From: Verrucomicrobiales bacterium
GTDB lineage: Bacteria > Verrucomicrobiota > Verrucomicrobiia > Verrucomicrobiales > SLCJ01
Reading direction: 5' to 3'
NCBI GenBank assembly: GCA_024636835.1
Contig: JAGXGH010000075.1
Coordinates: forward strand, 24,671 to 88,670
DNA: 64,000 nucleotides
The notes beneath the pieces were generated by a model that was not told the DNA's origin, made no database searches, and worked only from the letters and a program-made list of their open reading frames with translations. A program made the position numbers and the translations under genes. Of the stretch, positions 15,838 to 24,036 are shown one piece after another (the stretch's first letter is position 1; each line of letters opens with the position of its first letter).

Positions 15838-18800
15838 ATGCTCAATCAGGCTAACTCTATTTCCATTTTTGCTTCCTTGGGAGCGGCTACACTACTCATC
15901 GTTGGTTGCCAAAAGGCCACCAATCTTGAGAGCGAGCCAGCACTAGAGCTGGAGTCCGCCGTTACTGTCGCCAATCGCTCTCCTATTCCAGACGTGATCA
16001 CCTTCAACGACCACGTCCAGCCCATCCTTTCAGAGAACTGCTACCACTGCCACGGCCCGGATTCCGCCACTCGCTACCCGAAGAAGGAGCCACTCCGCCT
16101 CGATCGCGAAGAGTTCGCTTTCGAAGCACGCGAAGACACTGGCAAGCCAACCATCATGGCCGGAGACGCAGAGAACTCCGCGCTGATGAAGCGTATCCTC
16201 AGCAGCGACGCAGATATGGTGATGCCACCACCGGAGTCGCACAATCAACTCGAACCTGAAGAGATCGAAATCATTCGTCGTTGGATCGACGAAGGCGCGC
16301 AGTATCAAGAGCACTGGGCATTCATCGCTCCCGTGCGACCAGCCGTTCCAGAAGTCAGCGATGGTGTTGTCAAAAACCCTGTCGACGCCTTTGTCCTCGA
16401 ACAGCTTCCAAAGCACGGACTCAAGCCTAACCCTGAAGAAGCTCCAGCTCGTCTTGTTCGCCGCATCTTCTTGGATGTGATCGGACTGCCGCCGACCCCG
16501 GAAGAAGTCAGCAGCTTCGTCGCGAATCATGCCGAAGATCCAGACAAAGCCATCAACACAGTTCTGGACGATCTCTTTAAACGTCCAAGTTATGGTGAAC
16601 ATCATGGCAGGCATTGGCTCGACGTCGCTCGCTACGGCGACACCCACGGCATACACATCGACAACTTCCGCAACATCTGGCCCTACCGCGACTGGGTGAT
16701 CCGCGCATTCAACCAGAACATGCCTTGGGATCAGTTTACTGTTGAGCAGGTAGCTGGCGACATGCTGGATAACGCAACTCTCGATCAAATGATCGCATCC
16801 GGGTTTAACCGTTGCCTTCCTACCACTGGAGAAGGTGGCGCAATCGCCGATGAGTATCTTGCCATCTACGCGCAAGATCGTGTCGATACCACATCTGCCG
16901 CGTGGCTTGGCCTGACCACTAGCTGCGCATCATGTCATGACCACAAATTCGACCCGATTTCGACCAAAGAGGTCTACGAACTGACCGCCTACTTCCGCAA
17001 CAACACGATGTCTGCTTTGGACAGAAATAATGCCGATCACGCTCCTGTGATCTTTGTCCCCAGACTGGAGGATCGTGAACAGTGGAATTCGTTCAACCAA
17101 GAGGTCGGCGATGCACGTCAAAAGATCGATATTGCCAAGGGGGGCGCAGAAGGTCATTTCCACAAATGGCTGGAATCGAATCCTCAAGCAGCCACCGTGC
17201 CCGAACCAGAGTCGCTCCACCTTCCATTGGCGGCTTTCGATGGCGTTATCACCGGCAAGTCCAACGGCACCGAGATTTCTCTACCATCCGACCTCAAGCC
17301 CACACCCGGCTTTGTAGGGTCCGCACTCGCCGTGAATTCTGAAGGGTTCTCTCTCGGTGCACTCACCGCCCCTGAGGCGAATAAGCCGTACACCGTGAGT
17401 CTTTGGGTCTACTTTAAGGGCAACCCGTCCGGCGCACTGATTTCTAGAATGGATAAATCCAAGAATTATCGCGGCTGGGATATTTGGTTCGAAGAGGGAC
17501 GCATCGGCGGCCACGTCATCGACAGCACGCCTAAGAATCTCGCCAAAGCATTAACCGATCAGCCCCTCGCCGCGGAACAATGGAATCACGTCACCCTTGT
17601 CTATGACCCATCGAACAAGCATCTGCCCATCGATATCTTCGTCAACGGTGCAGCGATCAAAAGAAACATCATCAAAAAAGGCCCGCGCAATGACCTGACC
17701 ATCGACGCCGACGTTCCATTACGCATAGGCGCACGCGATGCCAACGGAAAGCCTGAAGATGGAGTCACTGGCGCTGAGGTGGCGATTCAGGATTTCCGTT
17801 TCTACAATCGTCTCCTCACCCCCGATGAGGTCAAACTCGTGGCTACCAGCGGCATGGAACACTATGTGCTCTCGATGCCCGTTGAACAAAGGACGCCGGC
17901 AATCAACAAAGTCTTGTATGACAGCTATCTGCTCAATCACGATCCGGAGATCGAAAAACAAGAAGCGCGGATCGCAGAGCTAAAGAAAGAACATGAACAA
18001 ATCCGTTCCCGCGGTAGCAACACCTTGGTGATGGAGGAAAAAGCGGACACAAAACCCTCCGCCCACATTCTTGTGCGCGGACAGTATTCCAGCCTCGGCG
18101 AAGAAGTCTCCCCCGGCATCCCTGCCGTCCTTCCAGAGTTACGAGAAGACACACCACGCAACCGTATCGGCCTCGCAAAATGGCTCGTCCGTGAAGACAA
18201 CCCACTCCCCGCCAGAGTCACGATGAACCGCGTGTGGGGGTATCTCTTCGGTAACGGCATTGTCCAATCGACTACCGACTTCGGTGTCATGGGGGCACGT
18301 CCGACTCATCGCCAACTCCTCGATTGGCTGGCCGTCGAGTTCATGGACTCCGGATGGGACTACCAACACATGCTGCGCTTGATGATCACCTCCGCCACCT
18401 ATCGTCAGTCACCCAATGACACCGCGGAAGAACATGAGGCAGACCCTGCAAACCAATGGCTGGCACGTGGCCCCCGCTACCGCCTCGACGCCGAACAAAT
18501 CCGTGACCTCGCTCTTGCTTCATCCGGTCTTTTGGTAAAAACCGTCGGCGGGCCACCCGTGAAACCCTACCAACCCGATGGGGTCTGGGCGGCCGTGGCC
18601 ATGCCGCAATCAAACACCAAAAACTACACGCAGGACAGTGGCGACGCGCTTTACCGCCGATCGGTCTACACTCTTTGGAAACGCACCGCGCCACCCGCGT
18701 CGATGGATATTTTCAACGCTCCTTCACGGGAAATAACCTGCACTAGCCGCGACCGAACCAACACACCGCTGCAAGCCTTCGTTCTGATGAACGATACACA

Positions 18801-19104
18801 ATTTGTTGAAGCCAGCCGCAAACTCGCAGAGGAAGCATTGGTTGAACACGGTGACTTTACCGATCGATTGACTTTCGTGACTCAGCACATCCTCGGAAGA
18901 TCGTTCAACGAACAAGAAAGAACAGTCGCTCGGGCCACCTACGACAAGCTTATCGATGGTTATCAAGCTGACCCAGAATCCGCTAAACAACTTATCGCCG
19001 TTGGTGAGAAACCCACCAACACTTCGCTATCCGCTCCCGAGTTCGCCGCCTGGACGCTGCTTACCAACAGCGTTTATAACCTCGACGAGGCCATCACGAA
19101 GTAA
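15838..19104 (+). CDS. Cytochrome c / DUF1549 / LamG / DUF1553 lipoprotein
   Basis: A 1088-residue exported protein of the kind abundant in Planctomycetes and Verrucomicrobia. A lipoprotein signal ends in LLIVGC. A PSCyt1 haem domain follows (CYHCHG, Cys at about 68), then DUF1549 (PSCyt2; LPPTPEEV, HHGRHWLDVARYGDTHG and a second CASCHDHKFDPI motif), a LamG-like sandwich (about 490-690) and DUF1553 (PSD1; ARVTMNRVWGYLFGNGIVQSTTDFG) to the end. ATG 15838 is chosen over the in-frame TTG 15817 because the signal begins there. The next gene, 33 bp on, is its usual DUF1501 partner. Exact activity is unknown; these pairs are linked to polysaccharide use. Confidence 0.93.
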   Translation: MLNQANSISIFASLGAATLLIVGCQKATNLESEPALELESAVTVANRSPIPDVITFNDHVQPILSENCYHCHGPDSATRYPKKEPLRLDREEFAFEAREDTGKPTIMAGDAENSALMKRILSSDADMVMPPPESHNQLEPEEIEIIRRWIDEGAQYQEHWAFIAPVRPAVPEVSDGVVKNPVDAFVLEQLPKHGLKPNPEEAPARLVRRIFLDVIGLPPTPEEVSSFVANHAEDPDKAINTVLDDLFKRPSYGEHHGRHWLDVARYGDTHGIHIDNFRNIWPYRDWVIRAFNQNMPWDQFTVEQVAGDMLDNATLDQMIASGFNRCLPTTGEGGAIADEYLAIYAQDRVDTTSAAWLGLTTSCASCHDHKFDPISTKEVYELTAYFRNNTMSALDRNNADHAPVIFVPRLEDREQWNSFNQEVGDARQKIDIAKGGAEGHFHKWLESNPQAATVPEPESLHLPLAAFDGVITGKSNGTEISLPSDLKPTPGFVGSALAVNSEGFSLGALTAPEANKPYTVSLWVYFKGNPSGALISRMDKSKNYRGWDIWFEEGRIGGHVIDSTPKNLAKALTDQPLAAEQWNHVTLVYDPSNKHLPIDIFVNGAAIKRNIIKKGPRNDLTIDADVPLRIGARDANGKPEDGVTGAEVAIQDFRFYNRLLTPDEVKLVATSGMEHYVLSMPVEQRTPAINKVLYDSYLLNHDPEIEKQEARIAELKKEHEQIRSRGSNTLVMEEKADTKPSAHILVRGQYSSLGEEVSPGIPAVLPELREDTPRNRIGLAKWLVREDNPLPARVTMNRVWGYLFGNGIVQSTTDFGVMGARPTHRQLLDWLAVEFMDSGWDYQHMLRLMITSATYRQSPNDTAEEHEADPANQWLARGPRYRLDAEQIRDLALASSGLLVKTVGGPPVKPYQPDGVWAAVAMPQSNTKNYTQDSGDALYRRSVYTLWKRTAPPASMDIFNAPSREITCTSRDRTNTPLQAFVLMNDTQFVEASRKLAEEALVEHGDFTDRLTFVTQHILGRSFNEQERTVARATYDKLIDGYQADPESAKQLIAVGEKPTNTSLSAPEFAAWTLLTNSVYNLDEAITK

Positions 19105-19137
19105 CGCGACTTACATCACCTCCCACTTAGTAATCTG

Positions 19138-20595
19138 ATGAACTCAATCAACGACTTCAATGCCGCCATATCCCGCCGTCAGTTTTTCCGTAAATCTGGC
19201 AGCGGCCTGGGCGTCGCAGCTCTTGCATCGCTTTTCAGCCGATCAGTGATGGGTGGTGATCAAGCCGAAATATCACGCTTGCTGCCGCACTTTGCGCCCA
19301 AAGCGAAACGCGTCATCTATCTCTCGTTTGTCGGCGCGCCGTCGCAGTTCGAGACGTTCGACTATAAGCCGAATCTCAAGCAAGAATTCCAAAAGGACAT
19401 TTCCCAATATCTCAAAGACCAAGGCCAGCGTCTCACCGGCATGACCTCAGGTCAGGCGAAATTCCCCGTCGCCCCATCGTTCGTCGACTTCAAACAATAT
19501 GGTGAGTCCGGCACTTGGGTCAGCGACCTTCTCCCCTACACCGCAAAAATGACAGACGACATCTGTGTCATCAAATCGATGCACACCGATGCGATTAACC
19601 ACGAACCTGCCAACCAGCTCATCTACACAGGGTCGATGCAGTCCGGCAAGGCATCCATCGGATCATGGCTCTCCTACGGACTCGGGTCGATGAATGAGAA
19701 CCTCCCTACTTTCGTCGTTCTCCACGCCCAACACAGCAACCCAGGCTCAAACGTCCAAGCTATTTCCAACCGCCTCTGGGGTGCTGGCTACCTCCCCGGA
19801 GAGCACGCAGGGGTCACCTTGCGCACTAAGGGCGACCCTATTCTCTACCTAAAGAACGCACCAGGCATCGATGCCAAGGCCCGCCGCCAGATGCTCGATG
19901 GACTCAACGCGCTGAACAAAATGACCTACGAAGCCGTAGGCGACGAAGAAGTCCAAACGCGCATCCACCAGTATGAAATGGCATTCCGCATGCAAACCAG
20001 CGTCCCGGAACTAGCCGACATGTCAGAGGAACCTGAGCACATTCACACCCTTTACGGAGAGGACAGCAAAAAGCCAGGAACCTTCGCCTACTGCGCTCTG
20101 ATGGCGCGCCGACTTGTCGAACGCGGTGTCAGGTTCACCCAAATTTTCCACCGTGGATGGGACCAACATGGCAACCTTCCACACGATCTTGCCTCACAGT
20201 GTAAAGACATCGATCAAGCCTGCTACGCACTTGTTCAGGATCTCAAACAACGCGGAATGCTAGAAGACACACTCATCGTTTGTGGCGGCGAGTTCGGACG
20301 CACAGTTTACAGCCAAGGGAAATTGACAGAGTCCAACTACGGGCGTGACCACCACCCGCGCGCGTTCTCTCTCTGGATGGCAGGCGGCGGCATCAAACCG
20401 GGCACCGTCCACGGCGAAACCGATGACTACTCGTTCAACATCACCAAAGACCCAGTTCACGTCCGTGACCTTCACGCCACCATTCTCAATCAACTAGGCT
20501 ACGACCACCACGCCCTATCCTATCGCTTCCAAGGTCTCGACCAAAGACTCACCGGTGTGCTCCCCGCGAAAGTGATCAAAGAGATTTTGGTATAA
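19138..20595 (+). CDS. DUF1501 (sulfatase-fold) protein, Tat-exported
   Basis: A 485-residue protein. The N-terminus has a twin-arginine-type signal (SRRQFFRKSGSGLGVAALASLF). The body is DUF1501, an alkaline-phosphatase/sulfatase-like fold: YLSFVGAPSQFETFDYKP, THTDAINHEPAN-like MHTDAINHEPANQ, FHRGWDQHGNLP, GGEFGRT and GRDHHPRAFSLWMAGGGIKPG. These carry the His and Asp residues expected for metal binding, but no formylglycine Cys is present. It is encoded directly after its DUF1549/DUF1553 partner, presumably cotranscribed. Confidence 0.93.
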   Translation: MNSINDFNAAISRRQFFRKSGSGLGVAALASLFSRSVMGGDQAEISRLLPHFAPKAKRVIYLSFVGAPSQFETFDYKPNLKQEFQKDISQYLKDQGQRLTGMTSGQAKFPVAPSFVDFKQYGESGTWVSDLLPYTAKMTDDICVIKSMHTDAINHEPANQLIYTGSMQSGKASIGSWLSYGLGSMNENLPTFVVLHAQHSNPGSNVQAISNRLWGAGYLPGEHAGVTLRTKGDPILYLKNAPGIDAKARRQMLDGLNALNKMTYEAVGDEEVQTRIHQYEMAFRMQTSVPELADMSEEPEHIHTLYGEDSKKPGTFAYCALMARRLVERGVRFTQIFHRGWDQHGNLPHDLASQCKDIDQACYALVQDLKQRGMLEDTLIVCGGEFGRTVYSQGKLTESNYGRDHHPRAFSLWMAGGGIKPGTVHGETDDYSFNITKDPVHVRDLHATILNQLGYDHHALSYRFQGLDQRLTGVLPAKVIKEILV

Positions 20596-20597
20596 AT

Positions 20598-20652
20598 GTA
20601 GGTTGGACGTGTCGGCCAACAAGCTCACCCCGGGCAAAGCCCGCACTTCCCT
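20598..20652. repeat. Dispersed intergenic repeat (copy 1)
   Basis: TGTAGGTTGGACGTGTCGGC followed by CTCACCCCGGGCAAAGCCCGCAC. Nearly the same words appear at 58997-59115 after ileS, where the first word occurs twice. Seen only between convergent gene ends here. Confidence 0.7.
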
Positions 20653-20668
20653 CATCGCCCTTTGATGC

Positions 20669-21382
20669 TTACTTCGCCTCACCAAGACGCTTCACTCGGA
20701 TCGTGCGGAACGAAACTTCCTGACCGTGGTCTTGGAGTGCAAACCGTCCTTTCGGCATTGCAGCAAACCCCTCCCACTTCGCAAACTTGGTATCCGCAAT
20801 CAAGGCTTTAAACTCTTCGGATCCAAGCACGACGTCGACCGTTTGATGACCGTTGATCCACATCTGTAAGCGATTCTCCTGGAGCAGAATACGCCCATTG
20901 TTCCACTGCTCCGCCGGCTTGGAGAATCCTGGCTTTGCAGGGATAATGCCATAGAGCGAGCCTCCGACATTTCCTGCCTGCAATTCGTGATCATATTTAT
21001 CGAAGGCTTGTGGATCGAGAATCTGATACTCAGGCCCCGTCAAATAGGTGGCGCGATACTTTGCATCATCACTCACTCGAAACATGATCCCAGAGTTCCC
21101 TTGAGGAGCGATTCGAAATTCTAAACGCAAGTCGAAATCACCATACTCTTCCTTGCTCACAAGATCGCCAGCGCCCCCCTTCAACAAGGTGATCGCGCCA
21201 TCGACAACGTGCCAACCCTCCTTTGGAGCATCGCCACGAAATGCCTTCCATCCCTCCAAGGACTTCCCGTCGAAGATCAAGGTGAAGCCATCGGCCTTTT
21301 CTTGATCACTCAATTGGTTAGGAGCCGCAAAAACTGAAGCGCAAACACTCAGCGCAAAGAAAAGAGAAAGAATGAATTTCAT
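20669..21382 (-). CDS. DUF1080 (3-keto-disaccharide hydrolase family) secreted protein
   Basis: A 237-residue exported protein with signal peptide MKFILSLFFALSVCASVFAA. The single DUF1080 domain has the usual marks: GFTLIFDGKSLEGWKAF, GAGDLVSKEEYGDFDLRLEFRI, GNSGIMFRV, GPEYQILD, EWNxGRI-like EQWNNGRILLQ, and PKGRFALQDHGQEVSFRTIRVK. This laminin-G-like fold includes periplasmic 3-ketoglycoside hydrolases. It is convergent with the DUF1549/DUF1501 pair, a common grouping in polysaccharide-degrading bacteria. Two further in-frame ATGs lie just upstream (21388, 21394). Confidence 0.9.
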   Translation of the reverse strand: MKFILSLFFALSVCASVFAAPNQLSDQEKADGFTLIFDGKSLEGWKAFRGDAPKEGWHVVDGAITLLKGGAGDLVSKEEYGDFDLRLEFRIAPQGNSGIMFRVSDDAKYRATYLTGPEYQILDPQAFDKYDHELQAGNVGGSLYGIIPAKPGFSKPAEQWNNGRILLQENRLQMWINGHQTVDVVLGSEEFKALIADTKFAKWEGFAAMPKGRFALQDHGQEVSFRTIRVKRLGEAK

Positions 21383-21435
21383 AGTCATTCTCATAACGCT
21401 ACGCGGAAGGGTAATTTATCACTAAACTTACGTTA

Positions 21436-22188
21436 TCAATCAGTCCCTAATGAGGGCTCCGACTGAGCAGAATCCATCATCTCCGGGGTCACTAAGCCCG
21501 CAGTAAATACCATCTTCAGTGCCTGTTCGAGGTTCAACGAACACTCACTCACTTTATCGGCATCGACCAGCAAGGTAAACCCCGTCAAGGGGTTAGGTGA
21601 CGTCGGAAGGAACACGACAGTCACCGGCGCGTTGGTGTCCGGATCAATATAGTCACCAGTAACAAAAGCGATCAGACGGCAACCCGGCGCGGGATACTCA
21701 ATGTAAACCACGCGCTTAAACTTCTGCTTTCCACCCAGCCCGCGAAACCCCTCAATCAGTTGTTTCACGCTTGTGTAAATCAGCCCGAGAACCGGCAATT
21801 TCTGCACCTTCATCTCCAGCCTCTGAAACCATTCACGCCAAACCCCACCCATCGCCAGCAAACCAATCAGCGCGACAATTGACAGCGGAAGCAAAATCCT
21901 CAGCACGCCGGCACCCGGCCACGACAGGAATTGATCGTGAATTTGTTCATCGCTCAAACGACCGACAGCCCAATCGAATGTCACAATCCGATCAGAAACC
22001 CACAGCCCAATACGTACCGACTCGACCAGCATCCAATCGCCGACCTTCCATAGCTGGTGAGCAAGAAACCCGATAATCCACACCGTCGCCGCGAGCGGCA
22101 AAACAACCGCAAGACCAGTGAGCAAGGCTTTGCGCAGACCGGTGATACCCGATGGTCCTTGGTGTTCAGGTGGATGAGTCTCTGTCAT
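21436..22188 (-). CDS. DUF502 membrane protein
   Basis: A 250-residue inner-membrane protein of the DUF502 family. Two long hydrophobic segments (ALLTGLAVVLPLAATVWIIGFLAHQLW and ILLPLSIVALIGLLAMGG) are followed by a soluble domain with the conserved YTSVKQLIEGF, FKRVVYIEYPAPG, GFVTGD-like AFVTGDY and VFLPTSPNPLTGF. The function of the family is not established. Start ATG 22188 lies 4 bp after the stop of the DUF368 gene, so the two are translationally linked; the longer frame to 22242 would overlap that gene. Confidence 0.9.
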   Translation of the reverse strand: MTETHPPEHQGPSGITGLRKALLTGLAVVLPLAATVWIIGFLAHQLWKVGDWMLVESVRIGLWVSDRIVTFDWAVGRLSDEQIHDQFLSWPGAGVLRILLPLSIVALIGLLAMGGVWREWFQRLEMKVQKLPVLGLIYTSVKQLIEGFRGLGGKQKFKRVVYIEYPAPGCRLIAFVTGDYIDPDTNAPVTVVFLPTSPNPLTGFTLLVDADKVSECSLNLEQALKMVFTAGLVTPEMMDSAQSEPSLGTD

Positions 22189-22192
22189 TGGA

Positions 22193-23134
22193 TTAGGCAG
22201 CAGGTTTCTTCGAGAACTTCGACCCTGCCCATTCGATTCCAAAAACTAATACGGCTCCCGCGACGATCAGGGCGATGATTGCCCAAGTCGAACCGTCACC
22301 CATATCCGGTAAATACCAGTCGTAACCAGTTACTTTTTCCTTCTCTTTTTCTCCCACGCGGAAAACTTCAGTTATTGCATCCTTCCACGGCCAAATCACC
22401 ACAAGCGATCCAGCGACAAATCCCGTCAGCAGTGACACCGCCACATTGTGAAATTCACGGAAAATCCACCGCAATAGCTTTGCAAAGGCGAGCATTCCGC
22501 CCACCGCACCAAGGCCAATCGGAACCAACAGCCCGATCTTCTCCACATCGCCGCGTAGCACACCTGGCACAACTTCCAGCATAATGAGCTGGTAGTTTCC
22601 CATCAACAAAAGCACATACGAACCCGACACACCAGGAAGCACCATGCTGCACATCGCCACCGCACCACACAGCATCAGATAGAAGAAGTTCGTATTCTCC
22701 TGCGCTGGAGGGAGCATGGAAACTCCGCCGGCAATCGCCACGCCAATCACTAACGCAACAATCACGCCAGGAGACCAGCGCGTAACCATCCTGCCAACAT
22801 AGTAGATCGATGCGAGAATCAGCCCAAAAAAGAATCCCCAAGTCTGCTTGGGATAGTTCTCGAACATCGGCGTCAAAATGAACCCTAAGGCCTTGATACC
22901 CAAGGCCACTCCGACCATGATCTGAATCAAAAACAGAAGATCCAGTTTCTGCGAGAGCGCACGGAACTCCCGCCGTTTCATCATCCCCAACATTTCACCG
23001 TCGAAGCTACTCAGCGCCTGAATCAGACGTTCGTAAACGCCTGTAATAAACGCAATCGTTCCTCCGGACACTCCAGGAATCACATTTGCAGCACCAATCG
23101 CCGCACCTTTCATAACCAGTAATAAACTTTTCAT
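22193..23134 (-). CDS. DUF368 polyprenyl-phosphate transporter (PopT-type)
   Basis: A 313-residue polytopic membrane protein. The family signature MKGAAIGAANVIPGVSGGTIAFITGVYERLI is at the N-terminus, and a second copy of the motif, MVLPGVSGSYVLLLMG, lies mid-protein as expected for the inverted-repeat fold. DUF368 proteins were shown to recycle undecaprenyl phosphate across the cytoplasmic membrane in other bacteria, supporting cell-wall and polysaccharide synthesis. It is the first gene of a two-gene unit with the DUF502 gene. Confidence 0.92.
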   Translation of the reverse strand: MKSLLLVMKGAAIGAANVIPGVSGGTIAFITGVYERLIQALSSFDGEMLGMMKRREFRALSQKLDLLFLIQIMVGVALGIKALGFILTPMFENYPKQTWGFFFGLILASIYYVGRMVTRWSPGVIVALVIGVAIAGGVSMLPPAQENTNFFYLMLCGAVAMCSMVLPGVSGSYVLLLMGNYQLIMLEVVPGVLRGDVEKIGLLVPIGLGAVGGMLAFAKLLRWIFREFHNVAVSLLTGFVAGSLVVIWPWKDAITEVFRVGEKEKEKVTGYDWYLPDMGDGSTWAIIALIVAGAVLVFGIEWAGSKFSKKPAA

Positions 23135-23233
23135 CGTATTCGCAAAAACAGCGCATTGATGCCACCGATTTGCCCGTCGCGAAACAAAAATCGGATGACA
23201 CTCTAACCAGACAACTTGACGTCAGGCATCTTA

Positions 23234-23426
23234 TTGACAGATTCCATCCTAGAGCCTGATGTTTAGGGGCTATTTATTTGCATTCGATGAGGCAGAATTG
23301 GCGCGGCATGTGTCCTATCCTTGAGAGCTTGGTAGAGAAAATGCCATACGTCTAGTATGTGGCGCTAATCTATGGAGGACTGTGAAATCACGCACGGCAG
23401 GGGCTTTAAAAAAAGCCCCTTTATTT
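23234..23426 (+). ncRNA. Candidate small RNA with its own terminator
   Basis: TTGACA at 23234-23239 could be a -35 box; the -10 region (about 23256-23265) is poor. Downstream is a non-coding stretch that can fold: GTCCT...CC with GG-AGGAC closes a stem around 23310-23386, and GCCATAC-GTCTA-GTATGTGGC forms an internal hairpin. A clear terminator ends it: AGGGGCTTT, AAAA loop, AAAGCCCCT at 23399-23420, then TTATTT. No convincing reading frame ends at that terminator and the upstream gene points the other way, so a short plus-strand transcript is the simplest reading. Identity is unknown; a 6S-like RNA is possible but unproven. Confidence 0.45.
23399..23426 (+). terminator. Intrinsic terminator without an obvious upstream gene
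   Basis: A perfect 9-bp stem AGGGGCTTT/AAAGCCCCT with an AAAA loop, followed by TTATTT. The rest of 23427-23558 holds no gene I can support; a 71-codon frame starting at 23372 crosses the terminator and looks spurious. Confidence 0.8.
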
Positions 23427-23558
23427 CTCTGCATGGTCGTTCACTATGCGTAAACGGGCGGAATATCCGTCGATTTTCAAGGGCTTCTATTCCATTTCCA
23501 AAGCACACCAATCCCTTTGTTGGTCAGCGCACTAACCAGACAAATCCCGAAAAACGCA

Positions 23559-23948
23559 TCAGCCTCGACGACGAGTCCAATCCTTAAGTTTCGGATCAAT
23601 CTCCTTGGCCCAGCTTTCCAAACGTGGAGGTGGGTTCAGTATGAGATAAGCGGTAAGACCGCCTACGGCACCTACCGCGAAGATCGACCAAAAGAGCTTG
23701 CTGCAGCAGAACCCGGAGCCGGATTCAGATTCCTCTAATCGGCGCTTCACCGTTTCGTAGCCGATAACATTTCGGAAGGTTCCATCGCGGCGGTGAACGA
23801 CGATGTCCACCTCGTTATCCGCGGCAATTTCCAACGCGGCTGCAACGGCTTTTTCCTGTGTGGACTGGATAGATAGCGGTTCGTCTGATCCAGTGATACG
23901 GACGGCCCAATCGCCTTCGTGAGGGACAATATGTAGATTATTTTTCAT
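23559..23948 (-). CDS. DUF2188 protein with C-terminal membrane helix
   Basis: A 129-residue protein. Residues 1-60 match DUF2188: NLHIVPHEGDWAVRITGSDEP, a Thr/Gln-rich turn, AVAAALEIAADNEVDIVVHRRDGTFRNVIGYE. A Cys pair (FCCSKLFW) precedes one membrane helix (about 90-107) and a short charged tail. The domain's function is not known; the anchored form suggests an envelope role. It lies 88 bp downstream of the alpha/beta hydrolase gene on the same strand and may be cotranscribed. Confidence 0.8.
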   Translation of the reverse strand: MKNNLHIVPHEGDWAVRITGSDEPLSIQSTQEKAVAAALEIAADNEVDIVVHRRDGTFRNVIGYETVKRRLEESESGSGFCCSKLFWSIFAVGAVGGLTAYLILNPPPRLESWAKEIDPKLKDWTRRRG

Positions 23949-24036
23949 GTTTATTTAGTTTATGAGAGCGTGAATATCACACTCGCTTGTTATCAACGTT
24001 ACGACTCGCATCATCGCAGAGTTCAATTCTTCTAAA

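Noticed and set aside
16030..16875. 281-codon minus-strand frame inside the cytochrome/DUF1549 gene
   Set aside because: Shadow of the sense gene with high GC third positions; no family similarity.
23372..23587. 71-codon plus-strand frame after the DUF368 gene
   Set aside because: It runs through a strong terminator and into the end of the DUF2188 gene; no motif.
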